A DNA stretch of 64,000 nucleotides, from positions 23,829,001-23,893,000 of the forward strand of contig OY754467.1 in assembly GCA_963575645.1 (NCBI GenBank). Reading direction: 5' to 3'. The notes beneath the pieces are model-generated. The model saw only the letters and a list, made by a program, of their open reading frames with translations. It was not told where the DNA came from and did not search any database. How positions within the stretch are numbered: the first letter of the stretch is position 1; each line of letters starts with the position of its first letter. Both the position numbers and the translations under genes were made by a program. Shown here piece by piece: positions 1 to 11,432 of the stretch. This DNA comes from Xanthostigma xanthostigma (Eukaryota > Arthropoda > Insecta > Raphidioptera > Raphidiidae).

Positions 1-1495
1 CATTGAGGCTCTCCAACAGCACTTTAAAACTTACCCAGCTTCGATGTAACGAGAATTTTATTATTGAAAATAAATGTACACCAAACATTCTCATGTCTAA
101 ATGAAGCGTTCTAAAAATCTATAAATAAAAAACTATAAGCAATCGAAATAAATAGACCTCGAGTTTTACCAACAAATTTTAATTATATAAATGCATAAAA
201 ATTTGCATTATGATTTATGAACGTTTTATACATAGGGTGAAATACCGATTCCTGATCACTTACTTATTGTTGACAATGTTGACGTATGTTATTAAAAAAT
301 AAAATGTTAGGTAATGTAAATATTTCGAAATTTTTAGATCAAGAAATTTAAAATCTTTTGAAAAAGAAAATAAGAATTTTTTTATCACAACCCTTAAATA
401 ATCAGTAATCTTTTCTTTTCCTTAGAGTCGAGTCAATGAAGTGTAAAAAGTCATTACAAATTTTATAAACCCACCAAAATAGACATATCAAACAAGCACA
501 CAAAATTTAGCCAAGATTGATTGAAAATTGTTAAATTGGCAAAAATCTTACTTAAAATTTTAGAAAAGTTGAATTAGTTCAAATGTATTCATTTATTAAA
601 ACTGTAGTCACGTAATTTGTAAGTTACCTAATTAGCATATTTGAAAATCTATAAAATTCCAATTTAAAAATTAAATCAATTCTCCACTGTATCTGAAACA
701 ACTAACAACTAAATAGTATAGAAAATTGACCGAAGTCTACTTATTTTCTAAAATAACATATTGGATTTTAACGTATTAATATAATTTGATTGTATAGCGT
801 ATATTGTTAATTGTATCTTACGAATCATTGTTAAAATATAACATTTTATCCGAATTCAACCTGCAATTTAATACACGTTCCGAGTCAACAAAGTCGTTAT
901 AACTCAATAGGAAAATTGGGAGGGAAAATTTCCAAAAAAAAACGGAAAATAATGTAAATAGCGTGGTCAAAGTTTTTGTATTGTGAAATACAATATGTAT
1001 TCGAACAATTATCCAAACCTCATTAATAATAACTAAAATTGTTTTTTCTACCCCTTGTAAAATAGCTCCTTTACATGCATGTATAGCACGTAACATGACT
1101 GATTACGGACTAGGACGGTAAAGTAAAACAAAACTGATCACACTATTCTAATACCTACCATAATAAATCACCGTTTGTCAATAAGTTTTTCTTTTTTTTT
1201 AATTTTGAAAACAAACAACACAAAACCCGGGGACTGTCAGTAAGTTGTTTTTTTAATAAGTTTGATCAAATGTAAAATATCAAATTTTTAAAAAAATAAA
1301 TAAAAAAGCAGCTGTTTTATAAGGTCTGGGAAATGTTCCTCAATTCAAATGATGTACTATAACAAACATTTAAAAAGAATCATCAAAGTTGGGCTTATTT
1401 TAGTGGGTTTATAAATAAAAACCTTCTTTGACTCGGCTATAATAACAAGAGAAAATTCTTAAAATTCTCAGTTTCTACTTTTAAACAAATTGCAT
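1..1495. other. AT-rich non-coding stretch
   Basis: Very AT-rich sequence with no long reading frame, no splice-framed similarity to ferlins and no repeat that I can delimit. It probably lies in the ferlin intron upstream of the first exon seen here, because the C2A and C2B coding parts must be further left. Confidence 0.5.
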
Positions 1496-1497
1496 TT

Positions 1498-1950
1498 TCT
1501 TCATACCTCGATCGAAAGTACATACTCTCGGCATCATTATTGTAAGACAGAAAGTCTAACATTTACGCATTGATGGGATTACACGCCCTGATGAGGAAAT
1601 TACGTACGTTCGGGCGGCAGTAAAGAAAAATAACCTATTAACTGTTGTTTAGATGTCGTTTTCATAGCAACCTTATTACATTTTAGGTAATACTCGCAAA
1701 CAGCTGTTGTTCGTGTTTTTACGTATAACCTCAAAGCTGCTTCCTTGGAATTTATGTGTATTCTTATATAATTAATAAGTAATTAGTCAATGAATGTAAT
1801 AATAAGCCTACTTACAACCGAGTTATGAAGAAAAATAGTATACACCACACTAACCTAAATTTTGATATCCTTGCACTGCGCGACATGATCATGGCGCGCA
1901 GTGCAAGAATATCAAACTTTCGTCCCTTATGGTGTAATATACTACTATAT
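1498..1950. repeat. Dispersed repeat family A, copy 1
   Basis: About 450 bp, closely related to a second copy at about 3935-4360 in the same orientation. Shared blocks include the start (TTCTTCATACCTCGATC), AGAAAGTCTAACATTTAC, TTTAGATGTCGTTT and the end (GAAGAAAAATAGTATACACC). The right end forms an imperfect hairpin: AGTATACACCACACT pairs with the AGTGTAATATACT-like end, and inside it this copy carries a strong stem, CTTGCACTGCGCG against CGCGCAGTGCAAG. No protein is visible. It is a non-autonomous mobile element of unknown class. Confidence 0.65.
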
Positions 1951-3934
1951 TAATTCTGATTATTTTTCATATTATAAATTGTTATTAAAAAAAACTGTCT
2001 TTAGTTAAAAACAGAATATAATATATTTTATGCTATTTCGTTATTTAGACCTGCCAGGCTCGACCAATAATAATTGGTTAGTCGATCTAACGACTACGTT
2101 CATCGATTGTCCATACTCGACAGTCAGAAAGCTGCTATACAAAATGTAGTTCTAATTTTAAATTTTAAAAATGAGTTTTTATATTATTTTACAAAGAGAA
2201 TTTCTTAAATATATCACACTTATTATTGCTAAGAAGGTTTAGAACCAGTCCATAAAAAATTAACAAATATTTTTAACGAGGAATAAATATTAACAAAATA
2301 TCATATCCCCATGTTAAAACTTAAAATCCGATGTCTTAAATACCGTGCGACACAGTGTATATTGCTTTATATTAAACGACTGAAAACACGTTTTCCCACC
2401 ATCAGCACCGTCACTTCCACCACCTGTGATTTTTATTTCCCAGAATACTGTATTGCCCACGAAACTACATACGACTGCAAAGTTTGAAACCAAATCAATG
2501 TGCAAGGTTATTTTACATAAATAAAAAGCAGACGTGAAGCTGATATAAGCATGTTAAAATTGATTAACCATAGCGGTCGGAAACCGGTGCCTTTATCCTG
2601 TGTTCAATTATTTACAAACTTTTTAATTTTTAAATTACTGTTTTTTTTGTTTGTAAAACTGTTTTGTTGTTTGATATCTAAAAAAAAGATAAAATTATAT
2701 CATGGTAATTTAAATTCAAGCAACGTTAGCTTGTTTGTCTTTAATATAATATTATTTATTTTTTACAAATGGATTTTAATACCTTCATTTGAAGATTTCT
2801 ATAATAATCTCTTTCTAAAATAAATCAGTGTTTCATAATACTGTCCCACAAAGCAAATATTTTTGTAAGCAATTACTATATAACATGTAAGCTTTCTGAA
2901 TGTTCGGTACATTATCACACAACATTGGACTTTTAATAAAATATTATCAAGTTTTATCCAAAAATAATGTTTTTAAACAAAAAAAAAAATAATAAATTTC
3001 AAAATCATATTCAATTTCTATATTTTATAAAATAATTAAACATATCTTCTTGTCTTTTTTGTTTTTATAGTTTTCTAGTTTGAATATTCTAAAATTCACT
3101 TTCTTTTAAAAGTATTTTTCTTTTGTAGAAAAATCTCTAAAAAAATGTAGAAGGTTGTATAAAAATCACATCGCAATTATGTATTCACCATTAAAGTTGC
3201 TCCGCCGCCACTGACTGATAGTGATTTGTTTGCGTGTTTTAGAGGAAATGTCTGTAGATTAAATTAGAGGTTGTATTAATAGTCAACTGTCAATTAGACT
3301 CAAGCTTAAATAAGTTTTTTTTGCGCTAAAAGCATGTGTTTTGTAGCTTCTATGTTTCATTTTGCACTGTTTTATGATAACAGAACTTAAATAAAATATG
3401 TCTATTTACTAATGATTCCATTCTATATGGTTAATGTAAGAAATTACAGTGCTGTTAATTTTTTCTCACTTTCTAACAAATTTAACATTACATAAGTTAA
3501 TGTGAGACAGAAATTTAACAGCGCTTTTAATTTTAATATTGTCCATACTAAATATCGAATCTTTTGATGCTTGCTAATATAATTGATGTGTTTTGTTTGT
3601 ATTTTTCACATTTTATTATTAATTGTGAATTTGACATCATCATTTCATAAAAATATCTGTTCGTAAGAAAAAATCTGATTGGAATGGAAAAAAATATAAT
3701 TATTTGTCAAAACCTGACGAAAAACTTGAATAAAACTCAAAAGCATACTCATTGTCAAGAGGTAATTTAGAGGTTATAGTCACCGAGTTGGTGAGACAGA
3801 CGATCTACTAAAAAGCCATTTTGCAGGAATACAAATATGCATTTCGGTTTTCTTTTTTACACCAAGATGACCATACTGTACTCATTTTTGCATATTATCT
3901 TTATCATCATAGTTCTAAATAAGTGAATATTTTT
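1951..3934. other. AT-rich non-coding stretch
   Basis: No gene recognised. A weakly coding-looking 90-codon frame at 2551-2823 has a composition of Leu, Phe and Lys typical of AT-rich chance frames and no recognisable motif. An inverted pair around 3434-3495 (TTAATGTAAGAAATTACAGTGCTG against AGCGC/ATTTCTGTCTCACATTAA-like sequence) suggests a small decayed TIR element. Confidence 0.4.
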
Positions 3935-4360
3935 TTCTTCATACCTCGATCTAAAGTGCGTACTTTCAGCACCAATTGTAAAGCAGAAAGTCTAACATTT
4001 ACTCCTTGGTGCGATTACACGCTACAATACGGGAAGTTCGTACGTTCATGCGGTAATAAAGCTAAAATAATTAATCAACTGTAGTTTAGATGTCGTTTCT
4101 ATGGCAAGCCTATTACATTTTTGCTAATAGCCGCGAACAGGTGTCATTCTTGTTTTTACGTGTAACCTCAAAGTTTATTGCTTGGAATTTATCTTTGTTT
4201 TTATGTAATTAATTAATTGATGTATTTAATAAGCGTGCTTTCGATTGAGGAATGAAGAAAAATAGTATACACCACACTGGCCGAAAGTGTGATAACCTTG
4301 CCCTTCGCACAGGTCAAAAATATCACACTTTCGGCCCTTGTAGTGTAATATACTATTTTA
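3935..4360. repeat. Dispersed repeat family A, copy 2
   Basis: Second copy of the family at 1498-1950, same orientation, diverged by substitutions throughout, so neither copy is fresh. The terminal hairpin is kept in its outer part (ATAGTATACACCACACTGG against TAGTGTAATATACTAT, with GAAAGTGTGATA against TATCACACTTTC), while the inner stem seen in copy 1 has changed. The class is unknown. Confidence 0.65.
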
Positions 4361-4907
4361 TACTTTTCAAAGAACTGGCAATTATTACTAAAAAAAATAT
4401 TCAAAAGTAATATTATACCAATGAGACAAAAATGAGAGAAAAAACATTTGCAATGTGAACAAAAGTTTGTGAGTGCTACCTACTAAAATAACTAATATCT
4501 AGTTTCGAGAGTGTAGTAAGAATAAAATTAATAGAACTAATTTTTTTGAGGATCTGCCTGAATTAATTCAAAATAAACGTTTTTTTAAGAATAAAATATA
4601 AAGGTAACAAATGAAATTCTTAAAAAAAAAACGTTCATTTTGAATGCATTCAGACAGATCCCCAATAAAACCTTTACAATAGAAACTTGGAGTTCTTGAC
4701 ATATTTGACAATTTTTACATATTATTACATTATTTAAATTTAAATTAGAAACATTATAGTCCGCCGACTCAACATTTTTATTTTGCAATACTAGTTTTCC
4801 TCCAAGTTATTGTAAATATTATAATTGCATCATATTATATATTTGCCGGTTGACAAGTATTTATTCATTTTTTACTGAATTTGGTATGATTATTTGAGCT
4901 AACAATA
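4361..4907. other. AT-rich non-coding stretch
   Basis: No gene seen. It holds a short inverted pair, GAGGATCTGCCTGAATTAATTCAAAATAAACG near 4548 against CGTTCATTTTGAATGCATTCAGACAGATCC near 4632, which looks like a ~115 bp foldback MITE. Confidence 0.4.
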
Positions 4908-5237
4908 TATCGACCAATTTTTCAGACAATATATTAACAAAAAAATATATAATTAATACATTAACGTTTCGATCCGGATTTGGATCTTCTTCAGAACTGA
5001 TCTAAAAAATATAAAAATAATTAATATTTAATTTCTAAGTAGCTTTTTACAAAATTCCTTCAAAATTATTAATAAATATCAAAATATTGAAAAAATAATA
5101 ACAAACAATTTTTTATTAAGTAGTCATGGAATTAACTGTGAGTACCTAAAAAGAAAGAAAAAATTATTTCAAAATAATATTATATATTATATTACTTTTA
5201 TTTTCCGTATCTAATTGAGCATTGAGAGAATTTTTAT

Positions 5238-5465
5238 TTGATTTTATGTAACATTTCCGAAATATTTCTTTTAAAAAAATTAGTTTCATTATCTAAAATT
5301 TTTATATTATCCCAATTAATTTTGTGGTCATGTTCTAATTTGTGTTTAGTTATTACATTATGTTTGTCAGGGATTAATTTACGACTATTTTGGTGTTCTC
5401 TTATTCTTGTTTTAAGAGCTCTTTCTGTTTGACCAATACAATTTTCACAATTAATTTTATATAGG
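5238..5465 (-). pseudogene. GIY-YIG endonuclease remnant of the Penelope-like element
   Basis: On the - strand this part reads NCENCIGQTERALKTRIREHQ, then PDKHNVITKHKLEHDHKINWDN and LKKFFKRNISEMLHKIK-like sequence. IGQTxRxLKTRIREH with the downstream H-x(n)-H block is the conserved core of the C-terminal GIY-YIG nuclease of Penelope-like elements, which nicks target DNA before reverse transcription. It lies downstream of the RT remnant in the element's own direction, as expected, and is only a fragment. Confidence 0.7.
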
Positions 5466-5519
5466 TACCTACAACATTATGCTTTTGTAATTTATTAATT
5501 TTATCTTTTCTCTTTTTAA

Positions 5520-6080
5520 TTATTTTATCGTTATTAACATTATATAAACAGTTTTTATATTTAAATTTTTAAGAAAGGAATTAAATGTTAGTGAAATATT
5601 TTTGAAAAAAGGAATTACTATAAAAGGACAATCAACATTTTTAACATTGTTTTGTGAATTATGACTTTTTGTTAATTTATTAATTCTAATTTTAATAAAT
5701 TTATTTATAAATTTGACAGGATAAGAATTAGCAAGTAGGATTTGACGAACTAAATTAAAATTATTTAAGTGAAATTTTGGTTTAGATAATAAAATAGATT
5801 TATCAATCAAAATAATCAGTGTATCTAGAAAACTAATTTGATTATTATTTTCTATTTCATGTGTGAATTTAATTTTAGGATGAAAATTATTAAATATACA
5901 AACCATATAGTTTATTTTATCTTAATGCAAAAAATATCGTCAACATATCTATGATAGGTAATAGGTAGAAAATTAAGATTACTAAAACATTGTTTTTCTA
6001 AATCTCTCATAACAAATTCAGCAAAAATTGAAGACAAAAGAGAACCCATAGGAGTACCATCAATTTGTTGATAACATTTA
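5520..6080 (-). pseudogene. Penelope-like reverse transcriptase remnant
   Basis: Read on the - strand, the segment gives the RT catalytic neighbourhood of Penelope-like elements: YQQIDGTPMGSLLSSIFAE, then LPITYHRYVDDIF, where YVDD is the RT box C with its two catalytic aspartates. After a change of frame comes FTHEIENNNQISFLDTLI. The last part continues to LLANSYPVKFINKFI, a conserved C-terminal stretch that precedes the linker in this family. The N-terminal RT boxes are missing because the element is truncated at its inverted end, and the rest lies in more than one frame, so this is a non-functional copy. The family assignment rests on the YQQIDGTPMGS and FLDTLI blocks and on the GIY-YIG part that follows. 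Confidence 0.75.
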
Positions 6081-6236
6081 TTATCAAATTTTATAAAAAG
6101 CTAATTAGAAATTAAATATTAATTATTTTTATATTTTTTAGATCAGTTCTGAAGAAGATCCAAATCCGGATCGAAACGTTAATGTATTAATTGTATATTT
6201 TTTTTGTTAATATATTGTCTGAAAAATTGGTCGATA

Positions 6237-7680
6237 ATTTTATTTATTGAAGAATTCTCAGATTACATTATTATTTACAGCAAGTTTTCCTCCTAAAATT
6301 TTATTATAAGTAATAAGCTGCTCTAAAAATGAAAATAAAAAACTAAGTAAAACACAGAGCGATTTCAAATAAGCACACAAAATTGTGTCAGGATTGGTAA
6401 AATCTTTATAAAACAACAAACGACAAACGATCTTTGCAAAGAACGTATCACTGACTCGCGGATTTAAAATAATTTCAAATAATGTAATAATATAAAAAAT
6501 ATTTTAAAGAAATATCAAAATTGGAGCTGTTTTGATAAGTTTAGAAGTTTTATGATTTTTCGACTTCATTGATTCGGCAGACAAGCAAAACAAACTGTAA
6601 TTGAAGATTTTCAAATATGAAAACAATTAAATTTCTCTGTATACAAAAAATAATGGTAAAAATCGTACTAAATTGGTAAATTGCAAAAAAATGAAATTTG
6701 TCAATAATAAATGACACGGCTGCTGCGCCGAAACTATTCAGTTTTAAGAAAAAATGTGTTTACTATATTTTGTAGAAAATTTAAGCTCTATTTTATTTTC
6801 AAAAAAACATATTTGTTGTATGAGGCACCCGAAGCGAGACATTCAAACAAACTGTGTTTTTTTTTGCCATTTTTCCAATATAGCGGGCCCCAAAATTGCG
6901 ATCATATTTTGCATTTTTATATCCGATCGAAATCTATTTAATACAAGTGCGGAAGTGATTTACTAAGTGAAATAGATCACATAAACAAATGCGGGGTTTC
7001 AAATTTTGAATGACGTTAACGCGGGGCGTGTTCTGTGGCGTTCATGAGAGTCATCAAATTCGCAATTTCGGCGGATTAAGATATTTCATGCTCTCTACAT
7101 ACCCTAATACTAAATTTAAAAATCATGATTTTTAAGGGATTCTTCGTGGGCTTTTTAAATATTTTTCCTTACTCCTATAATTAGGAGTAGTATACTGATG
7201 AACAAAAAGAGAAATAATTGCGATTTTCTCACAACTGGCTCAAATAATTCTGATAATATTTCATAAATTGGTATATCATTAATAATCCTATAATCTATCG
7301 CTATTATTTTTTTAGAAAAATCCAGAAGGAGTAGTTTTACGAAAATTTGCGTTCTATGCAAAATGAGAAATCAATGCAGTGGACTAGTCCCTACCGTATA
7401 TTTTTAACTTAATGTGCCATTTAATCCATTATGCACATACGAAGTTTCTACATACATTTTGCATTAATTTTTCAAACAGCTTATTTCACAATAGTTATAT
7501 ATTATAATAAATCATATCACTGACAGGATAATGTGAGGATAACAATAGGAACTAGTATTTGCACAATAAAGCGTTACCAACGCAACAGTAACGACAACAA
7601 CGGTGCGGTAAAGTTTATAGATTTAAATACATAGAGGCGTCTATAAATATTCTGATCTGAAGTAGCTATTTTTCTACTGT
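6237..7680. other. AT-rich non-coding stretch
   Basis: No gene recognised. Moderately GC-rich islands around 6710-6960 and 7010-7070 give two overlapping 70-76-codon chance frames without motifs. These islands look like pieces of old dispersed repeats, but I cannot delimit ends. Confidence 0.35.
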
Positions 7681-8139
7681 TAGGGCCGCTACACACAAGG
7701 CTATTTTTGCCGCTAGAATCACTACTGAAACTTGCGCTTACTAGCGCGCTAACTATATGAGGATGGAAATGACATCACTTCGGGCTCGCGTGCGTGGTCA
7801 CAAGATGGCTTTCAAAATTAGAACCGAGGCTATTTTTCGTGCTTGTTTGTATGCTTATTTTGAGAAAGAAACAACCAGGAACATGCATCTTATCACGTGG
7901 GTGATATGGACAAACACACACAAACAAACATGCCGTCATAGTGTGTGCTCTGTTCAGAGACAATCAGCATTCACTTTTGTTAACGTTCGAACTATAACTG
8001 CGTGCGTACCAAGCCCATCTACAAAGCAAGGATACACGCATAAAACACATAAAAGCCATCACGAAACCTAGCGCCACAGCTCGCTTGAAACCTAGCAAGG
8101 AATCTAACGCCAAAAACAGCCTTGTGTGCAGCGGTTTTT
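7681..8139. mobile_element. Non-autonomous TIR element
   Basis: The ends are imperfect inverted repeats of about 30 bp: GGGCCGCTACACACAAGGCT at the left, and the reverse complement of AGCCTTGTGTGCAGCGG at the right. Second-tier inverted matches sit just inside (CCGCTAG against CTAGCG). The interior has a short open frame on + (7757-8071) without recognisable motifs. Length and ends suggest a MITE; I could not identify a clear target duplication, so the superfamily is open. Confidence 0.6.
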
Positions 8140-9235
8140 ATTGACTAGTAAAACACAAATGTGATATTTAGTTTTGCACCCTGCAGAAATAGTTTTTTGT
8201 AATAAAAGATTTCATAGATGACTGAACGTGCAAAAGTTAAATTGTACGAGTGTAGCTTCGTTCTGCCTGGAATGTAACTAAATTTGTATCGAGCTACGTT
8301 TTCACATAGTTTGCATTTATTTTCTAATTAAAATGGGAGAAATTATCAAAAATCAAAGGTCGACAGTGGTGAAAAATTAATACTTTCTTGAATTACAAGG
8401 TGCACGCGCCGAGAATTTAAGTATTTAAGCTTCAAAAAAATCTATTCTGTGTATAAATGAGAAAGATATAGAAATATATTTGTGCTTATTGGAATCAGCG
8501 AATATTTTCTATCGTCAGTTTCAAATTAAAGAAAAAATCCGATTTTTTTGTTTTAGTTTCATAACATAAACCCCTCAAGTAGTGCTAACATACTTCAACC
8601 TAGTAAAAGGATGAACCTATATTTGCACGAATGTTTGCCTGCAGCAACTCACTGCATGTTACGTTATATTCTTTTTCATTGCTATAGTAGTAAGCGTACA
8701 AGTAATTTAAAGAAAATAAAACAAAAAGCTTTTCATTCTCATTTTGTAACGACCCCTGAGATCTGAGGTCTGTATATTTTTACACACTTCATAAATTTAT
8801 TTATATAACTACACACTTAATATAATAATTTACACGAATTTGCCGCAGGGTAGATTTAGATTTTGGTCGCCCTTGGACTAAACCAGTATTTTCCGATCAC
8901 TACATCAAATTTTTCTCATTCATCCTATCTTCCGAATCGAGTTACATTGTATTTTTTTTTTAATTTCGAAGTCACATCAGTAAAAAAATGATACAAAAAA
9001 ACTGTTCTTAATAACGGTTTCAAATATATTATGTTATAATCTTCATTAAAATAATATACATTTTTTTCTAATGGTTGATTAACTTTGTTTATTACATTTT
9101 TTTTTCTGTCAACGTCAATTAAAAATCAAGTAAATTTTTTTAAGAAAATGCTAACTTTGGTAAGGTAGACCCTTTAATTATATAATACACTGTGTTCTGG
9201 ATCGAACTGCTAATTGAAAAAACGCTTTTATTATG
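8140..9235. other. Non-coding stretch
   Basis: AT-rich, with no reading frame or delimited repeat that I can support. Confidence 0.4.
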
Positions 9236-10295
9236 GGAACTATATTTTCTATCACCAAAATTTATATTTGTCATCAAGTTGTATCACCTAATAAATAGAT
9301 CTATCGCCACGAAATATTTTCGTTCTCAGATAAACAAAAATTGTTCCCAGGTATGAATTATCAAATTAATGTTAATATATGTGTAAAATAAGAGATCGAT
9401 AACCAAAAAAATTATATTGCATTACATGAATATAAACTTCGTTCTTATAATAACAGTTTTGTTACTTAAATAATAGCTCTGTGCTCAGAATGGTAGATCT
9501 GTCACCAAATAAATCGATTATCGATCCCTGACTGCGACTCCTTTTTATTTGATATTTTGTCACCAATACAGTAGTAACATTTTATTTCGTTCAGATATTA
9601 AATTAATAGTATTCGTTACCAATTTAATACATCAATTTATAATTTTAATGAAAAAATGATCAAAGGGGCGGAGACAAATTGGCGCGCTTTAAAAATTGAC
9701 CAATCCGGCCTCAACGATGGGTAGTAGGTAACTAGGTTCGATCACACGATCACCAGAAGCAAAAAATGTGCTTATCGGCCAGAAAAGAAAAAGGGGGCGC
9801 CCTTCGAAATCCAAACCAGCGCTGATTATTCAGTGATTATTGTTTTTTAAGAATAAATATTGATTATTTTGACTTTAATTGTTTTATTTACTACTCTGCT
9901 AAAAATTTTATTTAAATATAATTTATACTACCAGTGGAAATTTAGAACCATGGGAGTCTAGTTAAGTAGCAGAATCTTTTGGTTGAAACGATGATGACAA
10001 CCCTAATTTTTTATTTGAACTTAATGCAATTTTCTAGTAACATAATATGATTTATTGGTGATCTCTTTAAATTAGTTTGCTTAAATACTTATTAGGACAC
10101 ACCTATTATAATACATACAAAAACATTTATTTGGTACTAGACCTTATATCTCAGGATTTTAGGTGATTTATTGTGGAACTGATTTTGCATTGTTTGGTGA
10201 CTACATTTTGGTGACAGATCTACTATTTTGAGGACAAACCCTATTATTTAAGAAACACAAAACTAATTAAATTGGTGATAGCTTAAATGATACCC
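9236..10295. repeat. Degenerate inverted repeat clusters (TCACCAA / TTGGTGA)
   Basis: The left block (9250-9640) carries many degenerate TCACCAA-type motifs. Among them are GTCACCAAATAAATCG near 9500, TGTCACCAATACAG near 9559 and GTTACCAATTTAATAC near 9617. The right block (10055-10290) carries the reverse complement: TATTGGTGATCTC, TTTGGTGACTAC, TTTGGTGACAGATCTA and AATTGGTGATAGC. TAGATCTGTCACCAAA on the left is an exact inverse of TTTGGTGACAGATCTA on the right. Between them, ~400 bp of more GC-rich sequence has no reading frame. This resembles the long subterminal repeats of a DNA transposon. Confidence 0.45.
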
Positions 10296-10404
10296 TTTTA
10301 TTATACGTTTTACGAAAAAAATTAATTCTTTACAAAAATTCCCGCTTGCTAGAAATTAAGAAAACATGGGAATTTTTCAAGAGAGAAGTACTGTCATTTA
10401 TATT

Positions 10405-11115
10405 CTTACTACCGGCCCGGTTCGGCTTCGCCCGAATTTGTAGCTTGTCGGCGTTTTTTCGTCGACTTTCGTTGCAAAATTGGTCTCCACGAAAAGCGCT
10501 TTTATTTAAACGCGATAATATATAGCCTGTATCAATTCTGAAGGTCCATTCTAAATATTGGTGAAAAAAAATTTGAAATCGGATAAGTAGTTTCGGAGAT
10601 TACCTCCTATATCCAAACTTACAAACTTTACCTCTTTATAATATTATAGCGGTCCGTCCCGGTTTCACCTGGGTGTGATAGATATAATTCTGCAAAACGT
10701 ATTTTGATTGCGTCCCGGCGTGTGAACCTAGCTTCCTATGCCTGCTGTGTTTCGAAATGGACCGTTTTCTGGCGCTGCTATCACTACCTGTGGTTTTTCT
10801 GTTAGACGACAGAACGATTGAGGTTTAGTATCGATGTACAGATGTCGCTAATTGTTACTTAAACAGTTGTGTGTTTGCTTCTGTGTTTATTGTTTGTCTA
10901 TGAAACACATGTGACGTAGAATTAATAATACCATTGAGCAAATTGCGAGTTCTAACAGATAGATAGCGCTATGTGAATCAAAAGCAAACAAAAATGTTTT
11001 TTGAGAAAATTTAATAAAAACTATCCTATAGCCCAAGTTGCACCAAGCCAGACACATTTACAAAATTTCATTAAAATCTGTTCAGTGGTTTCGGAGATTA
11101 CCGCGGCCAGAGGAA
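10405..11115 (-). mobile_element. LINE-tail-like remnants (RTE-type)
   Basis: Two adjacent blocks with phrases typical of insect RTE-like LINE 3' regions. Examples are CGGTTCGGCTTCGCCCG, TATAGCCTGTATCAATTCT, AAATCGGATAAGTAGTTTCGG and GAGATTACC, then again CCCGGTTTCACCTGGGTG, CTATAGCCCAAGTTGCACC and CTGTTCAGTGGTTTCGGAGA. Both are non-coding tails or derived non-autonomous copies. The orientation is inferred from the position of the GGTTTCACC end and is uncertain. Confidence 0.45.
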
Positions 11116-11383
11116 ATAATCTAGAGGTGTCAAATCGGGTGATCTGGCTTTATTAAAATATAACTTTTTGATTTCCCTCGTACAACTTTAGGCCGAAAAA
11201 AAATGTCTTTGGTGTTTTAGAGGTTTTGGACGAAGCAGAACTTTTCCACAGAAAAAAATGTTTGCTCTAATAATTAATAAAAAAAATTCCATTTGTTTAA
11301 GAACTTCCGTGGACACGCTGTAGATAGATTATGATTTTTAAACAAAAAGTGTATATGAATGATCTCTTGCAATATTTTTTGTT

Positions 11384-11432
11384 TTTTTTTTTTTTTATAT
11401 ATATTATGAGGCTTCGGCAGCAAGGCCATTAG
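11384..11432 (-). mobile_element. Very short 3'-end copy of a poly(A) retroposon
   Basis: A run of T, then ATATATATTATGAGGCTTCGG and CAGCAAGGCCATTA. The same 45-47 bp occurs at 31806-31852. Read on the - strand it is a short unique 3' end followed by an A-rich tail, as left by heavily 5'-truncated LINE insertion. Confidence 0.55.

Larger units (their letters stand above)
4908..6236 (-). mobile_element. Penelope-like element, truncated, with inverted ends
   Basis: A retroelement remnant bounded by an inverted repeat of about 147 bp (4908-5056 against 6089-6236). Both arms carry TCGACCAATTTTTCAGACAA, GTTTCGATCCGGATTTGGATC and TTCTTCAGAACTGATC. Between the arms, the - strand encodes part of a reverse transcriptase followed by a GIY-YIG-type endonuclease region. 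That domain pair in that order is diagnostic of Penelope-like elements. Inverted terminal copies of the 3' end are also typical of this family. Most of the upstream part of the element is absent. It is not a virus-like element; the replicative type is target-primed reverse transcription. Confidence 0.8.

Noticed and set aside
7757-8071. 104-codon + frame inside the TIR element at 7.7-8.1 kb
   Set aside because: No transposase motif; opposite strand also open over much of it; most likely chance in a GC-richer MITE.
9660-9960. Possible solo LTR in the centre of the inverted TCACCAA clusters
   Set aside because: An AATAAA-like stretch and a GC-rich preceding part are suggestive, but I could not find paired TG...CA ends with a target duplication.
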